DNA of 64,000 bases from Candidatus Chlorohelix allophototropha (lineage in GTDB: Bacteria; Chloroflexota; Chloroflexia; Chloroheliales; Chloroheliaceae). Below the pieces are notes generated by a model, which had not been told where the DNA came from, did not search any database, and worked only from the letters and a program-made list of their open reading frames with translations. A program made the translations under genes and the position numbers. The stretch's first letter is position 1, and every line of letters begins with the position of its first letter. Positions 28,531 to 37,194 of the stretch are shown piece by piece. The DNA lies in the NCBI RefSeq assembly GCF_030389965.1, contig NZ_CP128400.1:1736001-1800000 (forward strand), given 5' to 3'.

Positions 28531-30819
28531 ATGCAAAATAAGTTTCTTGCGAAGCCAAGCGCCGCAACTGGTTTAGATCAAGCTTCCAACACCTCAACCC
28601 AAAAAATCAAACATTCAACCCTATTTGTTTTTATCGGCTCTATTCTGGTAGCAGCTATTTATGGGCGAGTTGCCCTATTCAATTTATGGGGAGGAGTAGT
28701 TGGAGGTAATGTAGATGGCTATGAGAACTTATGGAATGATTTTTGGACTCGCACTGCCCTCTTAAGCGGTCATAATCCTTTTTTTACCAACTACATCTAC
28801 TACCCTATCGGAGTTAGCCTCCGCTTCCATACTTTACATCCCATAACCGGTATTTTTGCCATTCCCTTATGGCCGATTTTTGGTCCTGTTGCCAGTACTA
28901 ATCTCTTTTTCCTCATCTCTATGACTCTCACCTGTTTTTTTAGTTACTTTCTAATAAATGATTTAGTAAAAAACCCGCTGGCTGCCTTCGCCGGAGCAAC
29001 CCTATTTACCTGCGCTTATGTCAATGGTCATGCTGCTAGTTATCCTTATGGACTCGGTTTTAGCTTTTTAGGAGCAGGGCAAACGAACTTAATAGCAGTG
29101 CAATGGCTACCGCTATATTTCTTCTATTTACACCGTCTCATCTATTTTCCAAAACAACGGGTTCGCTATACAGCCCTGTCCATAATGTGCCTACTGCTAA
29201 TGTCCCTTACCGACTGGCAGTTTGTTTTGTATGCAGTAATAGTGACTGTCTTTTTGTTTGTCTTTATTTTATTTACTAAACGTAGCTGGCTAGAAAAAGG
29301 GTTTGTTTTCCTACGACTATCCATTGTTGGTATCGGTTGGGTAGCGCTGGCTTTTGTACCCTTGCTCCTTCCTATGATACAGGAATCGTCTAAAAGCCCG
29401 TGGCTGAACGTTAGCGATCAGAGTCTCTATCACAGCTTGGATTTGGTAGATTATCTGTGGCCTGGCATGGTTAATCCGAGCTATCTCGCCATAGCAATTA
29501 TGCTTTTTGGCTTTATTTACGCCTGGAAACAAAAAATTAATCGGGAATCAATCACTTTTTGGGCAATAAGTGGAGGGTTTGCGGCTATTCTTACACTAGG
29601 TCCCAAGCTCATTATTTCCCGAAATATCACCGATTTCCAAATGCCTTATTCGCTTCTATACAAATTGCCCTTGCTAAACGTTGGTCGCGACCCGGGTCGT
29701 TTCCAGACGATTTACCTCATAGCTTTTTCAATCTTGTTTGCCTTTGGCTTGCGTTTTTTAATTGAACGTAATTTCTTTTTGGCAGCCTTAAGCCGTTTGT
29801 CAGTATATCGTTCCCGCCTAGCCATAGGGGGAGTTATTGTCAGTATCCTAAGTATCACAATATTTGGTTTTGTGGCAGAAAGCGGCAAAGTAAAGGTACT
29901 GCCCTATGATGTCCCAGCCTTTTATGAGCAATTGAGCAAGGATACCGACCAATATGCCATATTGGAATTGCCTCTTTTCAATTATGCCGGACGTGGTGAT
30001 ATGGCAAGTGTGGAAGAAAATTATCAAGCTTATCAAGCTGTGTACAATAAATGGCGCGTTTCGGGACGCTACAGCCGTGACCACCATTTGTCGAATCCAG
30101 ATATTTTTGCCAAACGCGAGACTTATATCCGAGATTTCTACTATCTAGGCTCCGACCAAGAAAAGTTATATCGTCCGGGCAAAGATATTATACCGGATAT
30201 AAATTTCAACCGAGTCGCTATGCCGCTACTCAACTACTGGAAAATCAGGTACATTGTTGTCTGGAAAGACTCAATAAGTGATCCTAGTTTACTAGAGAAT
30301 TACCGCAAGATGATAACTGAAGCGCTTGGCTCCAACCCCACTCCGGTTTACCAAGATGAGCGTATGGAAGCTTATAGAGTGCCAGAATCTCAACCTTTAG
30401 CTGAAAAACTGGTTTTGGATATTGGTAGTGGCTGGTATGATAGAGAAATTGACAAAAATGGGTCGTTTCGGTGGTCTGATCCCACTTCAGAAGTGCCGTC
30501 AGAATTATATGTAAACAATCTGACACCGGATTCGGTAAGAGTCAAGTTAAACGCTAAGTTGTTTAATTCTGTACCGGCTGGGAAAAAGCAAGCGCGCACC
30601 ATAAATGTGTCTATAAATGGTTATTTGGCGGCTACTTATCAGTTTGGCGAATACGGTGAAGCGAAAGATATTGAGGTGGATTTGACACTTCCAACTGGCT
30701 TTAATGTCATCACGCTGTCCAGCCCAGAACCATCGCTCAAACAAAATGATACAACATTAGATAATAGGAATTTTACATTCGGCGCGAGTAACGTGAAAAT
30801 CAATATAGTCAATAATTGA
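28531..30819 (+). CDS. Large polytopic membrane protein, glycosyltransferase-like, paralogue 2
   Basis: A 762-residue relative of the protein at 25099-27243. Shared parts include the first loop (NVDGYENLWNDFWTRTALL, IYYPIGVSLRFHT), the run of about eleven spans, a PYSLLYKLPLLNVGRDPGRFQ segment, and the outside domain with LDIGSGWYDREI and a late jelly-roll-like part. The DPGRF segment corresponds to SRVPVRF in paralogue 1. It is AT-richer than paralogue 1, hinting at a different history. It overlaps the convergent PfkB gene by 11 bp. Function is unknown; a surface glycosyltransferase is a guess. Confidence 0.65.
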   Translation: MQNKFLAKPSAATGLDQASNTSTQKIKHSTLFVFIGSILVAAIYGRVALFNLWGGVVGGNVDGYENLWNDFWTRTALLSGHNPFFTNYIYYPIGVSLRFHTLHPITGIFAIPLWPIFGPVASTNLFFLISMTLTCFFSYFLINDLVKNPLAAFAGATLFTCAYVNGHAASYPYGLGFSFLGAGQTNLIAVQWLPLYFFYLHRLIYFPKQRVRYTALSIMCLLLMSLTDWQFVLYAVIVTVFLFVFILFTKRSWLEKGFVFLRLSIVGIGWVALAFVPLLLPMIQESSKSPWLNVSDQSLYHSLDLVDYLWPGMVNPSYLAIAIMLFGFIYAWKQKINRESITFWAISGGFAAILTLGPKLIISRNITDFQMPYSLLYKLPLLNVGRDPGRFQTIYLIAFSILFAFGLRFLIERNFFLAALSRLSVYRSRLAIGGVIVSILSITIFGFVAESGKVKVLPYDVPAFYEQLSKDTDQYAILELPLFNYAGRGDMASVEENYQAYQAVYNKWRVSGRYSRDHHLSNPDIFAKRETYIRDFYYLGSDQEKLYRPGKDIIPDINFNRVAMPLLNYWKIRYIVVWKDSISDPSLLENYRKMITEALGSNPTPVYQDERMEAYRVPESQPLAEKLVLDIGSGWYDREIDKNGSFRWSDPTSEVPSELYVNNLTPDSVRVKLNAKLFNSVPAGKKQARTINVSINGYLAATYQFGEYGEAKDIEVDLTLPTGFNVITLSSPEPSLKQNDTTLDNRNFTFGASNVKINIVNN

Positions 30820-31735
30820 TACTTTTTATCTGAGAGAAATAATAGTCCAGCTTTTCCCGATTTATAAGGTCGGCAGAACTGGCTTTGATGGTACAGGTGT
30901 ATCTGGCAGCAATTTGCCCCCGCAAGATGCTATCTTCGAGGCTATAGCCTTCCAAACAATAACTACTTAGGAAGCCCACCGCCAGAGCATCCCCTGCCCC
31001 GTTGGTATCCACCACCGCTTCTGCTATCTCCACCGGAGGAAAGAAACGAATCCCTTCGCGGCTACCCAACCCACAGCCCCTTTTACCCATCCCAACTACA
31101 ATAGTTTGGCTCGGATTCCGGCGCAGCAATTCCTGTATCAAGGGAGTAGGCTCGCTAAAATTAACCCCGGAGAAAAAGAGGAAATCGGCGGCTTCAATAA
31201 AGTCACGCCGATAGGGGTCATCGAGTGTAACCATATCCTGAATATCGCAAGATATTTTCAGCCCGGCTTCTCGCGCAAGCGGCAATAGGTAACGCGCCCA
31301 GTTTTCGATATTGAAATGCGCCAGACGACCACGCCCGAACAACGCTTGAACCGACGTATTGTCAGCTCTGAGATTCATTGCCCCTTTAGCGTCATAAAAG
31401 TTCTTGCGAGTGCCATCACGATTCATGAAATTAATGCTACGGCGTGTACCTTGTGGGTCTATAAAAAGTAGCGATTCGATGCCATCCGCAGCCAATTCTG
31501 ACGCGACAAATTTCCCGTTAAAATCATCACCGATGTAGCCGACAAAAGCGGTTGGATAGCCCAAACGGGCAAACCCACGGCTAGAATAGCCGCCCGCTTG
31601 CCCCACATAATCAAGGTTCTGAGAAAAATTCGCCTCAACGCTAAAATCAATATCCTGACCGTACAGGTAGATATTGGTATCCACCCCTATTGCGCTGATA
31701 ATTACCACATCTAAAGGATTTGAACTCATTGGCAT
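30809..31735 (-). CDS. PfkB-family carbohydrate kinase
   Basis: A 308-residue ribokinase-fold enzyme. YVGQAGGYSSRGFARLGYPTAFVGYIGDDFNG is the PfkB N-terminal pattern, and VVDTNGAGDALAVGFLSSY is signature 2 with the anion hole and catalytic Asp; the usual DTTGAGD or DTVGAGD has Asn in the third place here. It phosphorylates a sugar or nucleoside; substrate not decided. It is last in a leftward operon with a histidine kinase, an ABC-2 permease and an MqnA-like protein, 12 bases after the latter. Confidence 0.9.
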   Translation of the reverse strand: MPMSSNPLDVVIISAIGVDTNIYLYGQDIDFSVEANFSQNLDYVGQAGGYSSRGFARLGYPTAFVGYIGDDFNGKFVASELAADGIESLLFIDPQGTRRSINFMNRDGTRKNFYDAKGAMNLRADNTSVQALFGRGRLAHFNIENWARYLLPLAREAGLKISCDIQDMVTLDDPYRRDFIEAADFLFFSGVNFSEPTPLIQELLRRNPSQTIVVGMGKRGCGLGSREGIRFFPPVEIAEAVVDTNGAGDALAVGFLSSYCLEGYSLEDSILRGQIAARYTCTIKASSADLINREKLDYYFSQIKSINY

Positions 31736-31747
31736 ATACCTGTGAAA

Positions 31748-32785
31748 TCAATCCGTTTTGCTATCCGGTTTTTCAGGCTTCTTTCCACCTTCGATTATGG
31801 TTATACCTCTTTCTTCGGCGCGGGAACGGGCGCTACGATCGTTTTTTTTTGAATCGTTGCCCTTAACCTTATCCTCGCTTACCGTGCGTCGCGGCGGGCT
31901 TTCCGGTGCGGGCGCTACTTGGGCGATGGTCGGGAAGAAATTAAAGTTTTCCACCGGGCTTATAAGCCTGAGACGCAAGGCGCGTTTATAAAACTCTTGT
32001 AACCCATTCAGAAACGCGGCATTATATTCGTATTTTTGCGAGCTGTAATGCTTCGTTAAGCCTTCGGCGGGCAATCCGGTGCGTTTTTCCTCAATCTCAA
32101 CCACTGTAGAAAGAAACTCACGGGACTTTTGCAGGGAGGAACGCAGAAATTGGGTTAATTGCCTGACCTGCTTATCAGCGTCCGGTTCTTTTTCCACAAA
32201 GGCGCGGCGCACCACAAACAGGGCAGACGGAAGCGGTTGCCCTATCAACAACCACCATGCCTTGCTCATGTCCTCTACAAAGTACCCCCGCTCATTAGCC
32301 GGTCCCGCAGCGCGCATTCCTACTTCGCGACCTACCACGCACATATCAACTTCGGGCGAGGAAAAAAGGTTTAGAGCATCAAGGTCACTTGCCACCGGCT
32401 TAAACTCAGGCTCAAAGCCGTAGTAAGGACGGGCAAGCACCTTCAGCAAGATTTCTCCGGTATGGTTACGAACTGAAACTGCAACGCGCGGTTTCTCAAA
32501 GCTATCTAACCGCTTCTTGCTGAGTAGGAACAGATTATTGCTGTTCATATCTGAGCCGTAGAGCAAGGCGGATAAAATTCTAAGCTCGTTTTGATATAGC
32601 GCGTAAAGGGCAGGGTCAACGGGCGCAACATCCACATCCCCGTTGAGCAAGCGCATCATACAATCTTCGGCGGTACCAGGCACCATTTCTACCAAATCGG
32701 CGGGTGGAATTGCCCAGCCTGCTTCGATTGGGAAAAAGAATGGCGCGAAATCCAAATCATTGGTTGTTGCTAATTTAATAGTCAT
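31748..32785 (-). CDS. MqnA-like (chorismate dehydratase family) protein with C-terminal extension
   Basis: Periplasmic-binding-protein-like fold of the MqnA/MqnD type without signal peptide. LLNGDVDVAPVDPALYAL and ILSALLYGSDMNSNNLFLLSKK match the LxxGEVDVAxVPS and I-S-xGPVxSV region of MqnA, and WWLLIGQPLPSALFVVRRAF matches the late TGLPFVFA motif. MqnA makes 3-enolpyruvoyl benzoate for menaquinone by the futalosine route. Residues 285-345 are an added charged, Pro/Lys-rich tail. The operon partners are not menaquinone genes, so another ligand-binding role is possible. Confidence 0.7.
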   Translation of the reverse strand: MTIKLATTNDLDFAPFFFPIEAGWAIPPADLVEMVPGTAEDCMMRLLNGDVDVAPVDPALYALYQNELRILSALLYGSDMNSNNLFLLSKKRLDSFEKPRVAVSVRNHTGEILLKVLARPYYGFEPEFKPVASDLDALNLFSSPEVDMCVVGREVGMRAAGPANERGYFVEDMSKAWWLLIGQPLPSALFVVRRAFVEKEPDADKQVRQLTQFLRSSLQKSREFLSTVVEIEEKRTGLPAEGLTKHYSSQKYEYNAAFLNGLQEFYKRALRLRLISPVENFNFFPTIAQVAPAPESPPRRTVSEDKVKGNDSKKNDRSARSRAEERGITIIEGGKKPEKPDSKTD

Positions 32786-32791
32786 TTAAGC

Positions 32792-33580
32792 TTATTTCCA
32801 GCGCGTAAGTATCGTTTCACGGTCAAATAATTTCCCTGCAATCCAGAAAGTCAGAGCAGCGGCTGCCACCCATACCAGCAAGCCTACTACAAATATAAGC
32901 CAATTTACCGTAATAAAACCTAAAGTTACTCCAAAAACGAATATAACCAGCGGGATAACCAACAAACTCCCGGCTTGCGAAGCCGCCCGCGCATCTCTTG
33001 CGCGCGAGGATATTGCTACCCCCACAAGGGTTGCCCATGTTGCCAATGCCGGACTCCAAAAGCCGATAATAGCGAACCATAACAATAAATCCAGTTTGGC
33101 AAAAACATTGGGCTTTAAAACCAGACTCAAAACCAGCACCAGTAGTATAAAACTACCCCAAGTGACTACTACACCCGGCACAATCGCCGAAAGGCTTTTT
33201 CCCCACAGTAATTCAGTGGTAGTTACAGGGGTAGCCAGCAACGGTTCAAGGCTGCGTTTCTCTTTCTCGTTCACCACGCTATTTGCGGCAATGGTCATCG
33301 GCAAAACAGCGGGTAATGGCAAGAAAAAGGTGAAACAGATAGTTACCAGACCCGCCAACAGCCTTACATTATCATCGCCGCTCAACAGACCAAGGCTGCT
33401 TACAGTTTCAGGCGCACGATTTTTTTCGGCAAAATCCAGTACAAAGGCATTAAAGAATACTACCAAGCCCATTGGTAGTAAAACCAGAATAAGCGGTAAA
33501 ATAGCCAGGGTTTGCAACAGAGTGCGATTTTTGCGCATCTCTTTCCATTCGCGGCGAAAAATCACCAGTGTTCGGTGCAT
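32792..33580 (-). CDS. ABC-2 type transporter permease (NatB-like)
   Basis: A 262-residue membrane protein with six spans. VVNEKEKRSLEPLLATPVTTTELLWGK is the conserved cytoplasmic loop of ABC-2 permeases of the NatB type, and a cytoplasmic IFRREWKEMRKN start precedes span 1. The missing ATPase is not in this operon. It begins 2 bases after the double histidine kinase gene and ends 6 bases before the MqnA-like gene, so regulation of or by this transporter through the kinase is plausible. Confidence 0.88.
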   Translation of the reverse strand: MHRTLVIFRREWKEMRKNRTLLQTLAILPLILVLLPMGLVVFFNAFVLDFAEKNRAPETVSSLGLLSGDDNVRLLAGLVTICFTFFLPLPAVLPMTIAANSVVNEKEKRSLEPLLATPVTTTELLWGKSLSAIVPGVVVTWGSFILLVLVLSLVLKPNVFAKLDLLLWFAIIGFWSPALATWATLVGVAISSRARDARAASQAGSLLVIPLVIFVFGVTLGFITVNWLIFVVGLLVWVAAAALTFWIAGKLFDRETILTRWK

Positions 33581-33582
33581 AA

Positions 33583-35283
33583 TTACTCATTTACCGGCAC
33601 ATTTGCCACGATTGTTGTTCCCGCTCCCGGTTTGCTGGTAATAGTCATAGTGCCACCTAGCAAGCGAACCCGCTCTTCCATACCAACCAAGCCGAGGTGT
33701 TCCATATTAACAACCCCATTATCGCTACTGTCTGAGACAGCGTCAAGGTTGTGGCGATTTTGCCATTTTTGTACTTCAAAGCCTTTGCCCCAATCTTGCA
33801 CGGTCAACGTAACAATACCGGGGTCACGCACAAGGCGAACCAGCACTTGTTTTGCCCCGGAATGTTTGTACACATTCGTTAGAGCTTCCTGTGCAATACG
33901 AAAGAAATTTTCTGCTATCTGAGGGCTAATGGTACTATTGCCGGGTTCTCCAAATTTGCCGATTACATCGAAATTGCCATCCCAGTCATTTTTGTTGCAC
34001 ATTGTATTAAAAGATTCGCGCAAGGCGGGAATTAAGCCAAAACGATCTAACGTATCGGGACGCAATCCGGCAATGATACTGCGTACTTCAGTTCGAGCCG
34101 ATTTTAAGGTTTCTTTGGCGCGTTTGTAGGCAGAAGATGAGGAGGCATCTTGCACCTCTACCTCAATTAGTTCTACCATCTGATGACCAAAGGTGAGAGT
34201 TTGCGCCAGCCCATCATGCAAATCTCTGGCAACTTTCTTGCGTTCCTCTTCTTGTGCCGTCAGTAATTTTGAAAGGAACAGGTTCAAGCGATTCTGCTTT
34301 TCTTCCAATTCTTCTTTAAGCTTTGCCAATATCTCGTTCTTTTTGCGCTCATCATCGTACATGCGGCGCAGGTCACGCGCATAGAAAAGGTTGAGGGATT
34401 GCACATGATCAAGGCGTTGTTTTAGTAAGATCGGGTCTTGCCACGAGCTATAGGGCAGCGTAACCTTAAAGAAATTCCCTTCTGTCGCGGAACTGGTAAC
34501 GTCTATTTCTCCCTTAAAGCTGGAAACGGTATGCTGTACCAACGCCAAACCAAGCCCTAACCCACTATAGTTGCGAGAATCGACAGACTGGATTTGCTGG
34601 AAAGGATAATAGATTTGCGCTATTTTTTCGGGAGGGATGAAAACACCACTATTACCGATTTCAAGCACAAGCTTCTCGATTTCCTCACCCTCTGTAAGAT
34701 AAAGATTAATCTTTATCCAACCGCCCACTTGATTAAATTTAATGGCATTGCTCAATAAATGTCCGATAATCACACGGAAGCGGGCTGGTTCTATATTAGC
34801 AGGGAATATTTGCTCAGGCACATTAAGCTGAACCACTAAACCTTTTTCATCAATAGAGCTTTGCTGCTTTTCAAGCTCTTTCTTAACCACCAGCGAAAGG
34901 TTACTGGTCAACTCCGGGTCGGACAATTGTAAGAGCGGTTCGCTGCGGGTGAGATAGGTAAAATTGGTAATATCTTCTACCAACAAGCTGAGTTGCTGCG
35001 CCTGTTGGTGGGCAAGATTGAAATACTCGGCTTCCTGTGGCTGTAATTTATCAGCCAGCATTTCCGACAATATCTGTAAGTAGCCGTTGATAATGGTAAC
35101 GGGAGTATTCAGTTCGTGGCTCACTATCTCCACGAAAGTGCTTTTCATCTCATCTAGCTGTCGAAGTCGGTCGTTTGCTCGCTCAAGTTCATTTCGTTTG
35201 AGGCGTTCCTCCTCATAAACGACCTTAAAGTCACGCGCATATATAATCATTTGTTGTTCAAGTTGATTATATTTAGGGTTCAT
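33583..35283 (-). CDS. Cytoplasmic histidine kinase with two complete kinase modules
   Basis: Two modules in 566 residues. The first is of HisKA type: EIVSHELNTP with H56, N-box HLLSNAIKFN (175-184) and G-box GLGLGLALVQ (241-250). The second is of NarL/DegS type: ARDLHDGLAQT with H356, N-box EALTNVYKHSGA and a final G-rich GLVGMEERVRLLGG. Each module is preceded by a similar coil, YARDxxxxYxxERxK at about 16-30 and 302-315. No sensor or membrane domain is visible. No response regulator is adjacent. It heads an operon with an ABC-2 permease, an MqnA-like protein and a PfkB kinase. Confidence 0.92.
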   Translation of the reverse strand: MNPKYNQLEQQMIIYARDFKVVYEEERLKRNELERANDRLRQLDEMKSTFVEIVSHELNTPVTIINGYLQILSEMLADKLQPQEAEYFNLAHQQAQQLSLLVEDITNFTYLTRSEPLLQLSDPELTSNLSLVVKKELEKQQSSIDEKGLVVQLNVPEQIFPANIEPARFRVIIGHLLSNAIKFNQVGGWIKINLYLTEGEEIEKLVLEIGNSGVFIPPEKIAQIYYPFQQIQSVDSRNYSGLGLGLALVQHTVSSFKGEIDVTSSATEGNFFKVTLPYSSWQDPILLKQRLDHVQSLNLFYARDLRRMYDDERKKNEILAKLKEELEEKQNRLNLFLSKLLTAQEEERKKVARDLHDGLAQTLTFGHQMVELIEVEVQDASSSSAYKRAKETLKSARTEVRSIIAGLRPDTLDRFGLIPALRESFNTMCNKNDWDGNFDVIGKFGEPGNSTISPQIAENFFRIAQEALTNVYKHSGAKQVLVRLVRDPGIVTLTVQDWGKGFEVQKWQNRHNLDAVSDSSDNGVVNMEHLGLVGMEERVRLLGGTMTITSKPGAGTTIVANVPVNE

Positions 35284-35422
35284 CCACTATTGCCTTATAT
35301 TATCCAACGCGATAAGAATCAGCTTAACCACTATAATTGTTTCCCGCCTACTGATATAAACGGTAATCCACCGGAATCTTTGCCATTGCTATCTAGGTAG
35401 TTCTGCTCAGGCTTACGTATGC

Positions 35423-35902
35423 CTATTGCCAAGCCTTGTAGGGATGTTGTGCCAGCGCAATATTTTTATACGCGGCAATTTCGGACACATCTTGCCCGAT
35501 CCAGTTTGGAAGCGGGAAGGTATAATTTTCGTGGGGTATTTCCACCTCTACTACCACCAGCCCGGCATTTTCCCCTTCAAAAACATCCAATTCCCATTTT
35601 AAGTTCGGTTCACCCGCTACCGGGAAAATATAACGCCGTTTGACTATCGCTGCCCCTTGGCACAATTTCAGGAGTTGCTCTGCTTCCTCAAAGAGTATCG
35701 CGTACTCAAATTCTTCACGGCTAACCAACCCTTTGCCTTTAATAGTCAGGAATGCCTTTTTTAGACCGCTCCCGTCTGTATCGAGCCTGACTCTTACACT
35801 TGGCGACCCGAATGATAGATAACCTTGCACTAAATAGTGTCCAAGCGGCAAGGGCGGCAATAGTTCTTCTTTTACAAGGAATTTCCGTTCGATTTCCAAC
35901 AT
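35423..35902 (-). CDS. CYTH-domain triphosphate tunnel protein
   Basis: A 159-residue single CYTH domain. The N-terminal EIERKFLV is the ExExK signature of the family, followed by basic and acidic strands pointing into a tunnel (VRVRLDTDG, AFLTIKGKG, EFEYAI, KRRYIFP, WELDVFEGENAGLVVVEVE). Close relatives in bacteria are inorganic triphosphatases. It stands alone with its own promoter and no operon partner. Confidence 0.9.
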   Translation of the reverse strand: MLEIERKFLVKEELLPPLPLGHYLVQGYLSFGSPSVRVRLDTDGSGLKKAFLTIKGKGLVSREEFEYAILFEEAEQLLKLCQGAAIVKRRYIFPVAGEPNLKWELDVFEGENAGLVVVEVEIPHENYTFPLPNWIGQDVSEIAAYKNIALAQHPYKAWQ

Positions 35903-35947
35903 AGCCTAATAACTTTACTTAACTTATGTTAAAGCTAACATAAATAT

Positions 35948-35956
35948 ATTATAGCA
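35948..35956 (-). promoter_or_regulatory. Extended -10 promoter of the CYTH gene
   Basis: TGCTATAAT on the minus strand, 46 bases before the ATG at 35902. No good -35 is visible, as expected with an extended -10. Confidence 0.6.
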
Positions 35957-35996
35957 CAGCCATTATCCTAAATATGGCACAATTTCAATACTACAG

Positions 35997-36130
35997 TAGG
36001 GCGGCTGCAAGTTCGGAAAGGGAGAGTAAGTGGAACGCCTGACGAGGTCACATGGAATGTCCTCTTGAACTCATCCTCTCTCCTCCTCTCCAGAGGGAGT
36101 AGCAGATTATTGCCCCTTGCAACCGCCCTG
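35997..36130. mobile_element. MITE-like element, copy C (134 bp)
   Basis: Ends TAGGGCGGCTGCAAG (35997-36011) and CTTGCAACCGCCCTG (36116-36130); flanks AATACTACAG on both sides (35987-35996, 36131-36140), a perfect 10-bp duplication. The interior is a diverged R2 core. The 428-base gap from 35903 to 36330 otherwise holds the CYTH promoter, a second minus-strand TGCTATAAT at 36246-36238 with no gene directly after it, and the start region of the SRPBCC gene. Confidence 0.88.
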
Positions 36131-36330
36131 AATACTACAGGAACAACGATTGGTTTGTTGAAGAAACAATATTCATTTTATAATTGAATCATAAATCAGA
36201 TTTTGCAAGTTACTCCTGAAAAGAAACTTGTAAAGTGATTATAGCATTATTAAAGTGGTAGCCGAAGGCGGTAAACGCCGATTTTACTACAGATTCTGAA
36301 GATTATACATACTATATAAAGGAGCGGGTT

Positions 36331-36948
36331 ATGTCTAGTAATGAGTACCATTTTATTTCTCATTGGCGAGTGGAAAGCACTCTGGAAGAAGTCAGCGCAG
36401 TTATTGGCAACGGGCTTGATCTGGTACGTTGGTGGCCCGCAGTTTACCTTGAGGTGAAAGAATTGGAAAAGGGCGATGAGAAGGGCATCGGCAAGGTTAT
36501 AGACCTTTATACCAAAGGCTGGTTGCCCTATACCCTGCGCTGGCGCTTCAAAGTAACTGAGTCGCACGCGCCTCACGGCTTCTCGATTGAAGCCAAAGGC
36601 GATTTTGTAGGGCGCGGTATCTGGACATTTGCTCAAGACGGCAAGTATGTCAATATCATTTACGATTGGAAAATTCAAGCTGAAAAGCCCTTGCTGAAAT
36701 ATTTCTCATTTGTCATGAAACCTATTTTTGCCGCCAACCACCGCTGGGCTATGCAAAAGGGCGAGGAGAGTTTAAAGCTCGAATTGCAGCGGCGACACGC
36801 CAAAAGTCGCGAAGAGCTGGCGCGTATCCCTGCCCCGCCCAAGCCCACCACTACCTCGACCATCCCGATAACGTTAGGAATGCTGGGCGCAAGTGGGGCG
36901 ATTGTAGCTCTAATAGTGCTAATATCAAAAACCTTGAAGCACAAGTAA
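36331..36948 (+). CDS. SRPBCC-family protein with C-terminal membrane anchor
   Basis: Residues 1-150 form a START-like SRPBCC domain (HFISHWRVESTLEEVSAVIG; VRWWPAVYLEVKELE; the late GIGKVIDLYTKGWLPYTLRW), as in polyketide cyclase/dehydrase-like lipid-binding proteins. A linker with Pro/Thr follows and residues about 178-200 (ITLGMLGASGAIVALIVLIS) form a single span that would anchor it in the membrane. Ligand unknown. AAAGGAGCGGG precedes the ATG. It stands alone. Confidence 0.8.
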   Translation: MSSNEYHFISHWRVESTLEEVSAVIGNGLDLVRWWPAVYLEVKELEKGDEKGIGKVIDLYTKGWLPYTLRWRFKVTESHAPHGFSIEAKGDFVGRGIWTFAQDGKYVNIIYDWKIQAEKPLLKYFSFVMKPIFAANHRWAMQKGEESLKLELQRRHAKSREELARIPAPPKPTTTSTIPITLGMLGASGAIVALIVLISKTLKHK

Positions 36949-37074
36949 GGCTACTTTTTAAAAGCAGTAGCAATAAATTCTCGATTCTGCTACACTAATA
37001 ATTGGCGGCTGACAAAGCCGTCATTATTTGTAATTTCAAGTAACTATTCAGCCCGGATATAAGACTAACAAAAA

Positions 37075-37152
37075 GGGGTGCAGGGGAATTTCCCTGCCGG
37101 GGTCGCAAGGGGTGTCCCCTTGAACTCACCCTCTTTCCTCCTCTCCGGCAGG
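37075..37152 (+). repeat. R2 interspersed repeat unit
   Basis: G-rich repeat with GGGGTCGCAAGGGGTGTCCCC and CTTGAACTCACCCTC. The same core is in MITE copies B, C and D and in the units at 43320, 54043 and 55561. No TIR of the MITE type flanks this one. Confidence 0.75.
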
Positions 37153-37194
37153 AACAGATAGAATTAAACAGGTAACTGGAAAGATAGATTAGTA

